Positions 7,501 to 16,664 of a DNA stretch of 64,000 nucleotides are shown piece after piece. Numbering within the stretch: the stretch's first letter is position 1; every line of letters begins with the position of its first letter. Made by a program: the position numbers and the translations under genes. The stretch is from an uncultured Clostridia bacterium (GTDB lineage Bacteria > Bacillota > Clostridia > Lachnospirales > Lachnospiraceae). The stretch spans positions 1-64,000 of the forward strand of contig CALBNS010000009.1 in assembly GCA_937896665.1 (NCBI GenBank), in the 5' to 3' direction. The notes under the pieces were generated by a model. The model searched no databases. It was not told the DNA's origin and was given only the letters and a program-made list of their open reading frames with translations.

Positions 7501-9929
7501 CCATCTGTAAACATTCCCAGATTTCCGTTACGGATGACCATGTTCTCCTCATTGAAAATACCAGTTCCTGTAATTGTTGCCGGTTCATCCGGTTTTTCCA
7601 CAGCTGCTGCATTTACAATGATGTCTTTACAGCCAAGCCACATATTCTCTTTATCCCGAGTAGAGATGATACGGACACCTTTCACTTCAATGTCAAGTCC
7701 CTCTGCTTTTACTTCATTAATTCTGGAGGTAAATTCTGTGCCTCCAATATCTATCCACTCTTTACCATCTACTGTATATTGAAGTTTACCTGCATCAAAT
7801 GTATCTCTATCATTGGCAGACTGTCCCATCTTAAATGTAACGTTATTTAATGTGATTGGTCTGCTGTAGGTTAATCCAATATATGTACCTGCTGTTGTAT
7901 TAGTAGGTGTTTTCCAGATAACCTCTGTGCTTTCTTTATTATCTGTTAATTTTTCCAATGCACCATCCGGTGTATCTGTTCTATTCGTGATTAACGTAAC
8001 AATCTGTTTCGAATCATCAATCATAAAATTTACAGTCGGAGACAACTGAGCATTCAAAGTTGTCAGGAATGGTGTAATGTGTTTTGAACCAGGCAAAGCA
8101 GCCTTCGTTCCGTTCAATGTTGTTCTGTCATAATTCTTGCTTGAAGTAAGCAAAGCTGACGCCTGTGAATAGTTGCTCCATACTTCCGAAACATTGCCTG
8201 CATCAATTGCAGCCTTTGTATTAATAAATGCAATCGCTGCCAATGCCTGATCCCTCAAAGAATTCGTAAATGGCAATAATTCTTCTTTTAACTTTTCATT
8301 TTGGGATTTTCTATGGAAAGCATCACAAGCCTCTGCAATCTTTCTAAACTCTGCAATCATTGCACCATGATCTTCTGCTGTAAGGCTTCCATTTTCCAGT
8401 TTCGTCTTGTATGCGTCAAGCATCGGCAATAAAGCTTCACTCTCTGCCAGTACCAATCCATGTCCATTTGGAGAAGGGTCTGACATATGTTTTGCTAAAG
8501 TATATAACTCTTCTGAAGCATTTGGATCGATATACTTAAAGCTGTCTTCCCAGCTCTGATCGTCATCAAAATCTTTTACATTCCATGTATAATCTGCCAC
8601 CGCAAACAATGCTACTTTTGAAGCCTCTGCATCCTGCATTGGGTTTGTCACAACACCAACAAGGTCTTCAATTGTAATATCTGTGTGAAGCAAGCTACCT
8701 TTACCCATCATTAAACGGCTCATATTAATATCATTAACAGGCCAGTTTAACCAGAATAATGGTGCTCTTCTTGAGCCATTAGCCGCATTTTGATTTCTAA
8801 AGTGATCTAATGTTTTCTGTTCCACCGGCCGACATACTGCTTCGCCTGTCCAGAAAATCTGTACATCTTCTGGGAATCCGGCATCATACTGATTCAATTC
8901 TGAGTAATCGCCCTGCCATGAATGGTTGTAACCTGCAGGACAGAATACAGAATCATATACATCGCCTTTTTCCTTTGCCCATTCAGAAACAGCTGTCATT
9001 ACTCGAATAACTACATTACGGTTCAAGCTTCCAACGTCATCTCCAAGTACACCAAACTGACGCACGCCAACACTATAGAGCTGCTCAAACTTGTTTAATA
9101 ATGCTTGAATCTCACCATCTACGTCATTTGAATTAAATCCTCCCATGAATGGGTGAGCTGTCCAAACGAATTTACATTTTGCAGCATTACCAACTGCTAC
9201 CATCTCTGCAATTGCTGCAATCTCTTTGTCCGGATATAAATCTCTCCATTTTGAAGTATGGTACGGGTCATCCTTTGGTGCAAATACATATGATGTCATT
9301 TTGAACTCGCCACCGAATTTCATTAACGACATACGATCCGCATTAGACCAAGGTATACCATAATAACCCTCGATAAATCCACGGATACTAGTGTCTGCAT
9401 AATCTTTAATTGTAAAGTGACGGATAGTAGACCCCTCCATCTGATTAAAGATATGCTTTAATGATGTAATTCCGTAAAATGCAGCATCTGTGTCTGCACC
9501 TAATACGACAATCTCATTATTTGAAGAAATCACATAGTGTCCTCCAAATTTTTCAAATATGCTTGTGTCAATTGTGTATTTATCTGACACATATTTGTCT
9601 ACATATTCATCAGAACCATAAATTCCGACTAAAATATTAGTCTTTCCATCTTGTCTTGCTTCTGATACTGAAACTTTTTTGTCTTTGATAGCAAGAACCT
9701 CTTCCATACGGTTCTTAGTTGCCTGATCAATTCCAGAATCATAAACAACGTTTACATCAGAACGGACAATAAACTCTCCATCCTGATATGTCATCTCATG
9801 TGGTGTAGGATAAATCTCATATTCAGTCGCATCTGACGCCTGAACAACACCAATCCCCTGAGGTAACATTGAAACTACCATTGCCACTGCTGCGACAATT
9901 GCAAGGAATCTTTTTCCTAATCGTTTCAT
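4548..9929 (-). CDS. secreted GH84 beta-N-acetylglucosaminidase (NagH/hyaluronidase-like)
   Basis: A 1793-residue exoenzyme that should remove beta-linked GlcNAc from host glycans. Signal peptide at about 1-31; a GH20b-like N-terminal domain about 35-175; the GH84 catalytic domain about 180-480, with EGYYGIPWS and the catalytic acid pair in GVLGDDVG (Asp297-Asp298). Then come several F5/8-type (CBM32-like) carbohydrate-binding domains, roughly 690-1320, and three or more FIVAR repeats (about 1450-1740). The C-terminus TTGDTAPVMMW plus a hydrophobic helix and KRRKSF is built like a sortase signal, but no LPxTG is present. ATG at 9927-9929 with GGGTGG upstream; a TATAAT at 9995-10000 may be its -10. 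It stands alone, with a terminator after it and a sugar symporter upstream. Confidence 0.92.
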   Translation of the reverse strand: MKRLGKRFLAIVAAVAMVVSMLPQGIGVVQASDATEYEIYPTPHEMTYQDGEFIVRSDVNVVYDSGIDQATKNRMEEVLAIKDKKVSVSEARQDGKTNILVGIYGSDEYVDKYVSDKYTIDTSIFEKFGGHYVISSNNEIVVLGADTDAAFYGITSLKHIFNQMEGSTIRHFTIKDYADTSIRGFIEGYYGIPWSNADRMSLMKFGGEFKMTSYVFAPKDDPYHTSKWRDLYPDKEIAAIAEMVAVGNAAKCKFVWTAHPFMGGFNSNDVDGEIQALLNKFEQLYSVGVRQFGVLGDDVGSLNRNVVIRVMTAVSEWAKEKGDVYDSVFCPAGYNHSWQGDYSELNQYDAGFPEDVQIFWTGEAVCRPVEQKTLDHFRNQNAANGSRRAPLFWLNWPVNDINMSRLMMGKGSLLHTDITIEDLVGVVTNPMQDAEASKVALFAVADYTWNVKDFDDDQSWEDSFKYIDPNASEELYTLAKHMSDPSPNGHGLVLAESEALLPMLDAYKTKLENGSLTAEDHGAMIAEFRKIAEACDAFHRKSQNEKLKEELLPFTNSLRDQALAAIAFINTKAAIDAGNVSEVWSNYSQASALLTSSKNYDRTTLNGTKAALPGSKHITPFLTTLNAQLSPTVNFMIDDSKQIVTLITNRTDTPDGALEKLTDNKESTEVIWKTPTNTTAGTYIGLTYSRPITLNNVTFKMGQSANDRDTFDAGKLQYTVDGKEWIDIGGTEFTSRINEVKAEGLDIEVKGVRIISTRDKENMWLGCKDIIVNAAAVEKPDEPATITGTGIFNEENMVIRNGNLGMFTDGSMSDYAGFAHGATDAVDRKDYTLADAWVGLEFEKVETVSSVNVVQGSGDHIDTGRLEYLNEQDQWTVIDTYTEIGEVFAEEFTPVQAKAIRLVNGQDKAVWWRIYEFSVGASEMEANVNAFHSNTSIYQGSLDKIVDGDESTFIWYSRGAQVGDYIGLDLGKSIKLGEIYVLMDSGDCWTNYDLEYSLDGQTYTKYNSYTGSTLDIDVSSEDITARYVRIYNQADYKNWTKVYEFSVGEQIIRNDAIFTNKTGLTGFSISMNADTATLAGSKEITLAPAEYIGIELDRIKDITDITVTAESVLTLETSKNNVVWTAVSGDNFDDARYIRLMNNTASDVTFTLSKLEVKSHEVYPISVEATNFRQESTHLNAFDHDRTTEAVLQGSQNAGKYITYDLGQVIDLESLKVVLHDGTTDYPRHAKVSVSKDGDSWTEVLLIGSQDSNNPGEEENTDNISELFPDHEISYYTLSKTGINQEVRFIKFEITRDKAGADKWVRIREIELNGGNMYLPSENDPTIVTNGKESYGNVASNMIDGEVSTTFKSSSDKAGSFTYSISENTEIKKITILQSPATISKARVSVEVIENEVIKTIELGRLMSSLNEFSTAKFDHVLSMTVAWDEGSIPEIHEIITSSTPTGEADKAELREYYNSVKGTDASAWTPNSKKAFEDAINTAEYVLGNAYATPNSVRSALAGLKAAVDGKVVKPDMAAFETQLANLVKDVQEDKDYTTKTWKLYAESMAKADVAKENAEISQKDIDAILDEISEAVAQLVYEVGSIEELKVLTTDAKELYKESDYIEDTFAKLTEAIKAAETMIAADAKQRQNPKDVKACKATLEAAIAGLKQPGGEEAKPEIDKTEAKQYYEECIAYYKQSNYTVESWSAYAKAMAALKEALTDKEITVEELQAKIDAVAAATEKLVKVDGEKPEDTNTPQGSGATQEPKPPVVDNDSNVTTGDTAPVMMWVMLMVCAGVVLVLKRRKSF

Positions 9930-10046
9930 CTTTCTTCCACCCTTTCTTCTCTTCTTTTTTTTCTTTTTTAGACATAAAGTCAGTGATTCATCATATTATA
10001 CCATCAAGGGATGAATATTGCTAGTATTTATATGCATTTTTTACAA

Positions 10047-11441
10047 CTATATTTTTTTATGGCGTTCCTTTAAGACTGCTACATTCGCTTCTACTTTACG
10101 TCTTCCCAAAGGATAGATGAACATAAGCGCCAGACCAACTCCGATATAAAGTATGCCGGGAATCACGGTTGCAATATTATAGATTCCCTCCGCAACCTCA
10201 GCAGTCTGCACCTGCACCTTGGAGTCATAGCCAATTAAACCAAGCGCAATACCACCGACTCCCCCAGCCAATGCCTGCCCGACTTTCCTTGCAAACGAGT
10301 ATATTGCATAGATTGTACCGTCTTCCCGCTGACCGGTTTTGACCTCCCAATCATCAATAACATCCGTTATAATCGCCCAGATAACCAAATTGAAGAATCC
10401 AAATCCAATATATCCAATTGTCGATATTGCAATATAGGTTACTACTGACTCTACCTGTGCCCAGAAAAGCAGCAGCATCGCAGCACCTCCTACAATACAA
10501 CCAACCGCGCTTATTTCTTTTTTACCATATTTTCTAGCCACGTGACCAATAAATGGCACAAGCAGTAAGGATGGCAAGAGGCCGCAGATACTCATAACAG
10601 ACACTGCTTCGCGACTCTTAAAATAATCAATAAACACATATTGGTTGACAGACTGCGACAGTAGGGAGGCCAAGAGCAGAAGGACTGATGCCACAATAAC
10701 CCCAAGGAGTGCCCTGTTTTTTAAAAGCGCCGCCAGCTCCCTCATGGTTCCCTCTTCTGTCCTCTCCTGTGGTTCAATTATGACACGTTCTGTCGTCATA
10801 AAATAACATAACAAATAGCAAATAATAGCGGCCACAGAGAAAACCCCTGCAATAATGGTAAATCGTTTCCCATCTACTACCTGATTGCCAAAAGAATCTG
10901 TCGTATACAAAAGTAACGGCGCTCCCACTCCGATAATCAGATTCGCAAGTGTTGCACCAATACCCCGAAATGTGGACAGTGCTGCCCTATCATTTGCATC
11001 CGGACTGAGTACCGAGGCCATAGAGCCATATGGAATATTGATTGCTGTATAAAAAATACTTCCCCATAAAATGTAAGTCACATACATATAGACAACTTTC
11101 ACTGCCATCGATGCACCCGCCAATGCCGACTGATACATTAGGAAACTTGCCAATGCAACGGGACCGCAGATATAACGAATCCACGGACGAAACCGGCCGT
11201 CTTTTCCCGGACGCAGCTTGTCCACGATTCTCCCCATCGTCACATCCGTAAATGCATCTACGAAACGGGCAACTAAAAATAATGTTCCAACCATTTCTGC
11301 ACTGATGCCCAATACTTTTGTGTAAAAAATCATCAGGAAGCTGCTTGCAAAGACAAAGGTAAAATCATTTCCAAAATCGCCAAACATATATCCGAGCTTA
11401 TCACTCCAGCCAAATGGCCTTGTTTTCTTCTCTATCATCAT
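10047..11441 (-). CDS. GPH-family sugar/cation symporter
   Basis: A 464-residue membrane protein of the glycoside-pentoside-hexuronide family (MFS superfamily) with about 12 helices. The N-terminus KLGYMFGDFGNDFTF and the loop DAFTDVTMGRIVDKLRPGKDGRFRPW are typical of the family. Start chosen at ATG 11439-11441 because GAGGAG lies nine bases upstream; the open frame extends 20 codons further without a better site. The neighbour downstream is the GH84 glycosidase, so import of a released amino sugar or a related glycan product is plausible, but the substrate cannot be read from the sequence. A terminator between RNase H and this gene (11507-11544) isolates it. Confidence 0.88.
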   Translation of the reverse strand: MMIEKKTRPFGWSDKLGYMFGDFGNDFTFVFASSFLMIFYTKVLGISAEMVGTLFLVARFVDAFTDVTMGRIVDKLRPGKDGRFRPWIRYICGPVALASFLMYQSALAGASMAVKVVYMYVTYILWGSIFYTAINIPYGSMASVLSPDANDRAALSTFRGIGATLANLIIGVGAPLLLYTTDSFGNQVVDGKRFTIIAGVFSVAAIICYLLCYFMTTERVIIEPQERTEEGTMRELAALLKNRALLGVIVASVLLLLASLLSQSVNQYVFIDYFKSREAVSVMSICGLLPSLLLVPFIGHVARKYGKKEISAVGCIVGGAAMLLLFWAQVESVVTYIAISTIGYIGFGFFNLVIWAIITDVIDDWEVKTGQREDGTIYAIYSFARKVGQALAGGVGGIALGLIGYDSKVQVQTAEVAEGIYNIATVIPGILYIGVGLALMFIYPLGRRKVEANVAVLKERHKKI

Positions 11442-11506
11442 TGTATGTTCTCCTCGCTTTTGATTTCTTAAATTACTATTTGTCAAATACACGAAAAACA
11501 TACATA

Positions 11507-11544
11507 AAAAATGGAAACAACAGATGCAGCTGTCCTTTCCATTT
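11507..11544 (-). terminator. terminator after rnhA
   Basis: AAATGGAAA and TTTCCATTT flank an inner inverted repeat (ACAGCTGCATCTGT) and are followed by a T run on the minus strand, 20 bases after the RNase H stop. Confidence 0.75.
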
Positions 11545-11563
11545 ATTTCAAATTATTTCAAAA

Positions 11564-12214
11564 TTATCTAATTAGCCTTACTTCCGGTATACCATGGCCT
11601 TGCGTCAATCCCCGCTTGGCCAGCTTGTCTGCCTCCTCATTATAATAATCTCCGGTATGGGCAGCAATCTTCTTATAGGAAATCTGAATATCTTTCTCAT
11701 GCTCCTGCATATATGCTGCATATTTTTGCGTTAAATCCATCTTCGCTCGCCATGCACCTGTCGCCCATTTTTCAATTCCTTCATAATCATATCTGATTTC
11801 TATAGAAGGGTAATGATTCATCATTGCCCACCGTACCGCATACATGGCTCCAAGCATTTCCCCTGCTACATTTCTGATGGCAAGCAAGTCCGGGTTATCT
11901 CCATTCCCAAATTCTTCAATCGTATTGCCTTCTGGTGTCAGGAACACACAGCCAAAAGAATATTTGCCCATTGAAAGGTCAAAGCTTCCATCTACGTACG
12001 CTATGAGATGCTCTCTCATAATCCCTTCTTGGTTGTGGGGATTCTTTGAAATCACAACCTGTTCTCCCAGGTATTTCATTGCTTCTTCCATTATCAAAAA
12101 ACTTTTGTACTCTGCACCCGGATATCCATCTACTGACGCTTTGCAAGCCTCCCATGTCTGGAAAATCCCAATCTCTTTTCCTTTTTTCACTGCATATACT
12201 TTCCTTTTTGCCAT
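11564..12214 (-). CDS. rnhA: ribonuclease H with N-terminal hybrid-binding domain
   Basis: The 216-residue protein degrades RNA in RNA:DNA hybrids. An N-terminal caulimovirus-viroplasmin-type domain (residues 3-48, KVYAVKKGKEIGIFQTW) that binds hybrids precedes an RNase H domain. Acidic residues fit the catalytic set: Asp in AYVDGSFD, Glu in AGEMLGAMYA, Asp in RYDYEGIEKW, and Asp in NEEADKLAK near the end. Start ATG at 12212-12214 is served by GGAGG. It is monocistronic, between the fumarase terminator and its own. Confidence 0.9.
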   Translation of the reverse strand: MAKRKVYAVKKGKEIGIFQTWEACKASVDGYPGAEYKSFLIMEEAMKYLGEQVVISKNPHNQEGIMREHLIAYVDGSFDLSMGKYSFGCVFLTPEGNTIEEFGNGDNPDLLAIRNVAGEMLGAMYAVRWAMMNHYPSIEIRYDYEGIEKWATGAWRAKMDLTQKYAAYMQEHEKDIQISYKKIAAHTGDYYNEEADKLAKRGLTQGHGIPEVRLIR

Positions 12215-12259
12215 GCTGCCTCCATTGTTAATTCACATTCAACACAATCCCTAAAAACA

Positions 12260-12288
12260 CAATAACCTTCTAAAATCGAAGGTTATTG
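12260..12288 (-). terminator. terminator at the end of the reductive-TCA/Flx-Hdr operon
   Basis: CAATAACCTTC / GAAGGTTATTG stem with a seven-base loop, then GTGTTTTT on the minus strand, about 30 bases past the fumarase beta-subunit stop. It is the first good terminator after the promoter at 24910-24938. Confidence 0.85.
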
Positions 12289-12319
12289 CGAGGTAAATCT
12301 TAACTTTATAAAATCTGTA

Positions 12320-12874
12320 CTATTTTGTAGCAAGATAAGCTGCTCTTCCTTCTTCGTAGAGATTCTTTCCTTCGCTGTCAATAATAACAACTAATGGCAT
12401 ATCTTCTACATAAAGTTTACGAAGTGCTTCTGCTCCAAGATCTTCATAAGCAATCAGTTCTGCTTTTTTGATACATTTTGCAAGTAATGCACCTGCGCCA
12501 CCAATTGCGCCGAAGTAAACCCCTGAGTATTTCTTCATGGCATCTACTACTTCAGGAAGACGAGCACCTTTTCCAATCATGCCCCTTGCTCCTACACTCA
12601 TCATTGTTGGTGCATAAGCATCCATACGTCCACTTGTTGTCGGTCCTGCTGAACCGATTACCTGGCCAGGTTTTGCCGGTGTTGGCCCTACATAGTAAAT
12701 TGTAGCATCCTTCGGATCAAATGGAATCTTTTCGCCTCTTGCAAGTGCTTCACACATACGTTTGTGACCTGCGTCACGAGATGTGTAAATTGTACCTGTA
12801 ACGTATACAGAATCTCCTGCATGAAGAGTCTTTGCTAATTCTTCTGTTAAAGGTAATGTAATATGTCTTTCCAT
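12320..12874 (-). CDS. class I fumarate hydratase, beta subunit
   Basis: The 184-residue protein is the C-terminal half of the oxygen-sensitive 4Fe-4S fumarase/tartrate dehydratase family (Fumerase_C). It interconverts malate and fumarate with the alpha subunit encoded immediately upstream (one-base gap). Visible family blocks: GDSVYVTGTIYTSRDAGHK, YVGPTPAKPGQVIGSAGPTT, and GKGARLPEVVDAMKKYSGVY. L(+)-tartrate dehydratase has the same fold, but malate dehydrogenase and a fumarate reductase in the same operon favour fumarase. It is the last gene of the long unit and is followed by a terminator. Confidence 0.93.
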   Translation of the reverse strand: MERHITLPLTEELAKTLHAGDSVYVTGTIYTSRDAGHKRMCEALARGEKIPFDPKDATIYYVGPTPAKPGQVIGSAGPTTSGRMDAYAPTMMSVGARGMIGKGARLPEVVDAMKKYSGVYFGAIGGAGALLAKCIKKAELIAYEDLGAEALRKLYVEDMPLVVIIDSEGKNLYEEGRAAYLATK

Positions 12875-12875
12875 C

Positions 12876-13718
12876 CTAAATCACCTCCGATTTGTGACGT
12901 GTTACATGGCAGTTGATATTGATTGCACATGGCATCCCTGCAATGTGAGTCGGTAATGTTTCAATGTTAAGACCGATTGCTGTAGTCTTTCCGCCAAAAC
13001 CTTGTGGTCCAATTCCTAATTGGTTAATTTTTTCAAGCATTTCTGCTTCCAAATCAGCATAGAATGGATCCGGATTTGAAGAATCAATTGGTCTCATTAG
13101 CGCTTTTTTCGCTAACAAGGCTGCTTTATCGAATGTTCCGCCGATACCAACGCCAACTACCATTGGTGGACATGGATTTGGGCCGGCTGTTTCTACTGTC
13201 TCGATGATAAAATCTTTGATTCCCTGAAGACCTGCTGATGGCTTAAACATGCGGATTGCACTCATGTTTTCACTTCCGAAACCTTTTGGTCCAACAGTAA
13301 CTTTGACTTGATCACCATCTACGATTTCTGTATAAAGCATAGCAGGTGTGTTGTCTCCTGTATTGCCGCGGCGTACAGGATCTTTTACAACTGATTTACG
13401 AAGATATCCTTTGTCGTATCCACGACGCACACCTTCATTAACCGCTTCTGCAAGGCTACCGCCCACAAAATGTACATCCTGACCAATTTCAAGAAATACA
13501 CATGCCATACCTGTATCCTGACAAATAGGCACACACTGTTCATCTGCAATTTCAAAATTTTCGATAATCTTATCCAAAACACCTTGAGCGATATCCCAAT
13601 CCTCGCATGCTCTGCAATTCTTAATCGCACACTTTACATCCTCAGGCAGATGCTGATTTGCTTCAATACAAAGCTTTTCAACTACATCTGTAATCTGGCT
13701 TACGTTAATTTCACGCAT
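12876..13718 (-). CDS. class I fumarate hydratase, alpha subunit
   Basis: The 280-residue subunit carries the catalytic 4Fe-4S cluster of class I fumarase. Likely cluster cysteines are in [16 protein letters not shown] (Cys about 62), [12 protein letters not shown] and near the C-terminus in [14 protein letters not shown]. Other family blocks are [18 protein letters not shown] and [11 protein letters not shown]. Class I enzymes are labile to oxygen, which fits an anaerobe. It precedes the beta subunit by one base and lies 77 bases after the exchanger gene. In the operon's proposed flow it dehydrates malate made by the first gene to the fumarate used by the reductase. Confidence 0.94.
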   Translation of the reverse strand: MREINVSQITDVVEKLCIEANQHLPEDVKCAIKNCRACEDWDIAQGVLDKIIENFEIADEQCVPICQDTGMACVFLEIGQDVHFVGGSLAEAVNEGVRRGYDKGYLRKSVVKDPVRRGNTGDNTPAMLYTEIVDGDQVKVTVGPKGFGSENMSAIRMFKPSAGLQGIKDFIIETVETAGPNPCPPMVVGVGIGGTFDKAALLAKKALMRPIDSSNPDPFYADLEAEMLEKINQLGIGPQGFGGKTTAIGLNIETLPTHIAGMPCAININCHVTRHKSEVI

Positions 13719-13795
13719 TACGCTTTACCTCCGTTTAAAACTATATTCATCATGTATGTAACTATTCAGCCATGCATTTCAACCTGGCCGGGTAA

Positions 13796-14962
13796 TTATA
13801 ATAATATTCCTAAAAATTGACTTGATAATACAACCATTACCAATGCAATTGGATATGTAGCCGCGTACGCAGAAGCTACATCATCTGTTTTTGTAACACT
13901 GATTAGTGTTCCAAGAGCCGGCGTACTTGTCATACCGCCACAAATTGAACCAAGTGTGTTAAATACACTGAGCTTAAGCACTTTTGCTGCAAAGAAATAT
14001 CCCAAAAACATCGGAACTAATGTCATAACAGCTCCGTATACGAAAAGCATTGGACCCTGCTCTGCAAGTACTTCTACAAAGCCTGCGCCTGCACCTGTAC
14101 CAGCTCCAAGCAAGAATAACATCAGACCAAATTCACGCATCGTTTCCAAGATACGTTTTTCGATTTTAATGTTGATTCTTCCTACATGACCAAAATGTCC
14201 TAATATCAGACCTGCAATAAGTGGTCCACCTGATGTACCAAGTGCAAACTCTCCGCCTCCCGGAAGAGGAATTGTAATCTTCGCCAGAACAATACCCAGA
14301 ACAATTGCAAGACCAAATGCAAAGAATCCCATTTCATCAATATCAATTCTCTTTTTTTTCGGCTGTTTATCCTCCACTACAACACCAGAAGCGGCTGCAA
14401 ACATTGCACGTTCAGCATCCATATCCGTTTTCAAAATCTTTGGAATAAGCTGTACAAACAGAACAACACCAATTACTCCAAATGGGTATGCAATACCATA
14501 TCCCACAGCAGCCAAGTCTGAAGTCGCTTCTTTTGCTGCCGCCAAACCAGGTGTACTCGTGAGTGAACCCGAAAGCATTCCCACACCGATATCCACCGGA
14601 ATATCAAATAACTTGATCAGTCCTGCACATGTAAGTGCTCCTGAAAGAATAATAATAAATCCAAGCAAAATGTACGACTTGGCATTTACTTTAAAGTTCC
14701 TAAAAAATTTCGGTCCTGCAATATATCCAACAGACGTTACGAAACATATAAGTCCGAGATCCTGAACTACTTTTGGTATTTCAATCCCAAAATGACCAAA
14801 TACCAACGCTACCAATAATACACCGGCAGTTCCTAATTCAAGACCGCACACTCTGATTCTTCCAATCAAATAACCAATCACGGCAATCGTAAAAACCAGC
14901 ATTAAGGTGTTCGCCCAGACTTCATTCTGAAACCACGTTCCTATACTTCCTAAAAGTTCCAC
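13796..14962 (-). CDS. AspT/YidE-type exchanger, probably a C4-dicarboxylate antiporter
   Basis: A 388-residue membrane protein with about ten helices arranged as two repeats. Each repeat has the aspartate-alanine exchanger signature: GSLTSTPGLAAA in the first half and GGMTSTPALGTL in the second. Most AspT/YidE relatives are about 550 residues, with TrkA-C domains in the central loop. Here the loop is only a short charged stretch (EDKQPKKKRIDIDEMG), so the soluble domains are absent. Its position between the fumarate reductase and fumarase genes suggests it exchanges succinate for fumarate, malate or aspartate; the substrate is inference. ATG at 14960-14962 follows AGGAGG. A stem-loop precedes it. 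Confidence 0.82.
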   Translation of the reverse strand: MELLGSIGTWFQNEVWANTLMLVFTIAVIGYLIGRIRVCGLELGTAGVLLVALVFGHFGIEIPKVVQDLGLICFVTSVGYIAGPKFFRNFKVNAKSYILLGFIIILSGALTCAGLIKLFDIPVDIGVGMLSGSLTSTPGLAAAKEATSDLAAVGYGIAYPFGVIGVVLFVQLIPKILKTDMDAERAMFAAASGVVVEDKQPKKKRIDIDEMGFFAFGLAIVLGIVLAKITIPLPGGGEFALGTSGGPLIAGLILGHFGHVGRINIKIEKRILETMREFGLMLFLLGAGTGAGAGFVEVLAEQGPMLFVYGAVMTLVPMFLGYFFAAKVLKLSVFNTLGSICGGMTSTPALGTLISVTKTDDVASAYAATYPIALVMVVLSSQFLGILL

Positions 14963-14987
14963 TTTTTCATCCTCCTAAATTTATATA

Positions 14988-15022
14988 CCAAATCCAACGG
15001 CACATTCATGCCGTTGGATTGG
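14988..15022 (-). promoter_or_regulatory. intercistronic stem-loop between flavoprotein and exchanger genes
   Basis: CCAATCCAACGGCA / TGCCGTTGGATTTGG forms a long stem with a six-base loop in the 69-base gap. There is no T run after it, so it is more likely an mRNA processing or stability element, or partial attenuator, than a full terminator. Confidence 0.6.
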
Positions 15023-15031
15023 TTATAATTA

Positions 15032-16651
15032 TTAGTTTAATCTTGTTACACCTTCTGGTCTATAGTCTGGTAATAACTTCGGAGACACTACCTGTGGCTC
15101 AATACCAGCATCGCTTAACATCTTAGAGAAGTCATCTACATGAGAAAGTGTTAATTCCTTCAATTCAACTTCTTTGCATTTAGCGCCTGCCTGCTGTCCG
15201 GCATTGCGTCCAAATACGATGATGTCAAGAAGTGAGTTACCCATAAGTCTGTTTCTTCCATGGATTCCTCCAATTGCTTCACCTGCTACATAGAGGTTTT
15301 CAACCTCTGACATACCATTTACACCAACTTTGATACCACCATTCTGGTAGTGAAGTGTTGGATAGATTACGATAGGTACTTTTCTCATATCGATACCACA
15401 TCTTAAGTACATACGAAGCATACCTGGTAATCTTTTTTCAAGTGTTCCCTCACCATGAATCATATCGATCATAGGAGTATCAAGCCAAATACCATCAGCT
15501 ACAGGTGTATGAACACCTTTTCCTCTCTCCTTGCACTCTCTGATGATTCCTGATGCAGCAACGTCTCTTGTCTCAAGTGGATGCATAAATACTTCACCGT
15601 CTACGTTTACGAACATTGCGCCCATAGAACGAACTTTCTCTGTTACTAACGCACCGTAAATCTGAGATGGGAATGCAACACCTGTTGGGTGATACTGTAA
15701 AGTATCCTGATATAACAATGGAGCACCTGCACGGTATGCAAGAACAAGACCGTCAGCTGTAGCACCGTAGTGATTTGATGTAGGGAATCCCTGATAATGC
15801 ATACGTCCGGCACCACCTGTAGCAATAATAACCGTTTTTGCTCTGGCAATTAGAATTTCATTTGTTTCCATGTTCATAAGTACAGCACCTGCCGCCTTAC
15901 CATCTGTGTCTTTGATGATTTCGATAGCAGCTGTGAAATCTACAACAGGAATACCTCTATTGATAACTTCATCTCTTAATACTCTCATGATTTCTGCACC
16001 TGAATAGTCTGCAGCAGCATGCATTCTCTTACGAGATGTACCACCACCATGAGTAGTAATCATTCTTCCATCTTCATCTTTATCAAATAATACACCTAAC
16101 TTATCAAGCCAGTTGATTGCGATTGGACCATCACATACAAGTTTTTCAACAAGCTCTGGTACGTTTGCATAATGTCCGCCACCCATTACATCTAAGTAAT
16201 GCTGTGCAGGTGAGTCGTTCTCTTTATCAGCAGCCTGAATACCACCTTCTGCCATCATAGTATTGGCATCACCGATACGAAGTTTTGTAACGATCATTAC
16301 GTTTGCACCAGCTTCGTTTGCTTCGATAGCTGCTGAAGAACCAGCACCGCCGCCACCGATAACTAATACATCTACATCATAATCCGGATTAGATAAATCT
16401 AAGTCCATTCCCTTGATTCTGCTTTCGCCCTGAAGAATTTCTACCAATTCCTTAGGAGCTTTCTGTCCTGCGTTTGGACCAACTTTAATTTCATCAAAAC
16501 TATCGAGATTGTAATCTGGATGGAAAGCTTCAAGAAGAGCTGTCTTTTCATCAGCTGTCATACGTCTTGGCTCGAATCCAATACGTGCGGCTCTACCTGC
16601 TTCAACCTTTTTAATAGATTCCATCATCTCGGCTGTATATGGTAAACTCAT
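15032..16651 (-). CDS. soluble fumarate reductase-type flavoprotein (TfrA/FrdA-like)
   Basis: A 538-residue FAD protein of the succinate dehydrogenase/fumarate reductase flavoprotein family. After a 90-residue N-terminal extension comes the FAD site (VLVIGGGGAGSSAA, about 96-108), then HGGGTSRKRMHAA, the active-site stretch YQDTLQYHPTG, ETRDVAASGI, and GNSLLDIIVFGRNAG. The His that binds FAD covalently in membrane enzymes (SHTVAAEGG) is replaced by Asn130 (ANTMMAEGG), so FAD should be non-covalent. L-aspartate oxidase is the main alternative; context argues against it. Start is the ATG served by GGAGGAG; an earlier in-frame start would overlap the upstream gene. No FrdC/FrdD membrane anchors are encoded, so it should be cytoplasmic. 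Confidence 0.87.
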   Translation of the reverse strand: MSLPYTAEMMESIKKVEAGRAARIGFEPRRMTADEKTALLEAFHPDYNLDSFDEIKVGPNAGQKAPKELVEILQGESRIKGMDLDLSNPDYDVDVLVIGGGGAGSSAAIEANEAGANVMIVTKLRIGDANTMMAEGGIQAADKENDSPAQHYLDVMGGGHYANVPELVEKLVCDGPIAINWLDKLGVLFDKDEDGRMITTHGGGTSRKRMHAAADYSGAEIMRVLRDEVINRGIPVVDFTAAIEIIKDTDGKAAGAVLMNMETNEILIARAKTVIIATGGAGRMHYQGFPTSNHYGATADGLVLAYRAGAPLLYQDTLQYHPTGVAFPSQIYGALVTEKVRSMGAMFVNVDGEVFMHPLETRDVAASGIIRECKERGKGVHTPVADGIWLDTPMIDMIHGEGTLEKRLPGMLRMYLRCGIDMRKVPIVIYPTLHYQNGGIKVGVNGMSEVENLYVAGEAIGGIHGRNRLMGNSLLDIIVFGRNAGQQAGAKCKEVELKELTLSHVDDFSKMLSDAGIEPQVVSPKLLPDYRPEGVTRLN

Positions 16652-16664
16652 ATTTTTCTCCTCC

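Noticed and set aside
7350..7850. 166-residue plus-strand ORF within the GH84 gene
   Set aside because: Shadow frame of a long conserved coding region; composition is not protein-like.
15032..16651. L-aspartate oxidase (NadB)
   Set aside because: No nadA or nadC nearby; the iron-sulfur partner and fumarase in the same operon fit fumarate reduction better, though sequence alone does not exclude it.
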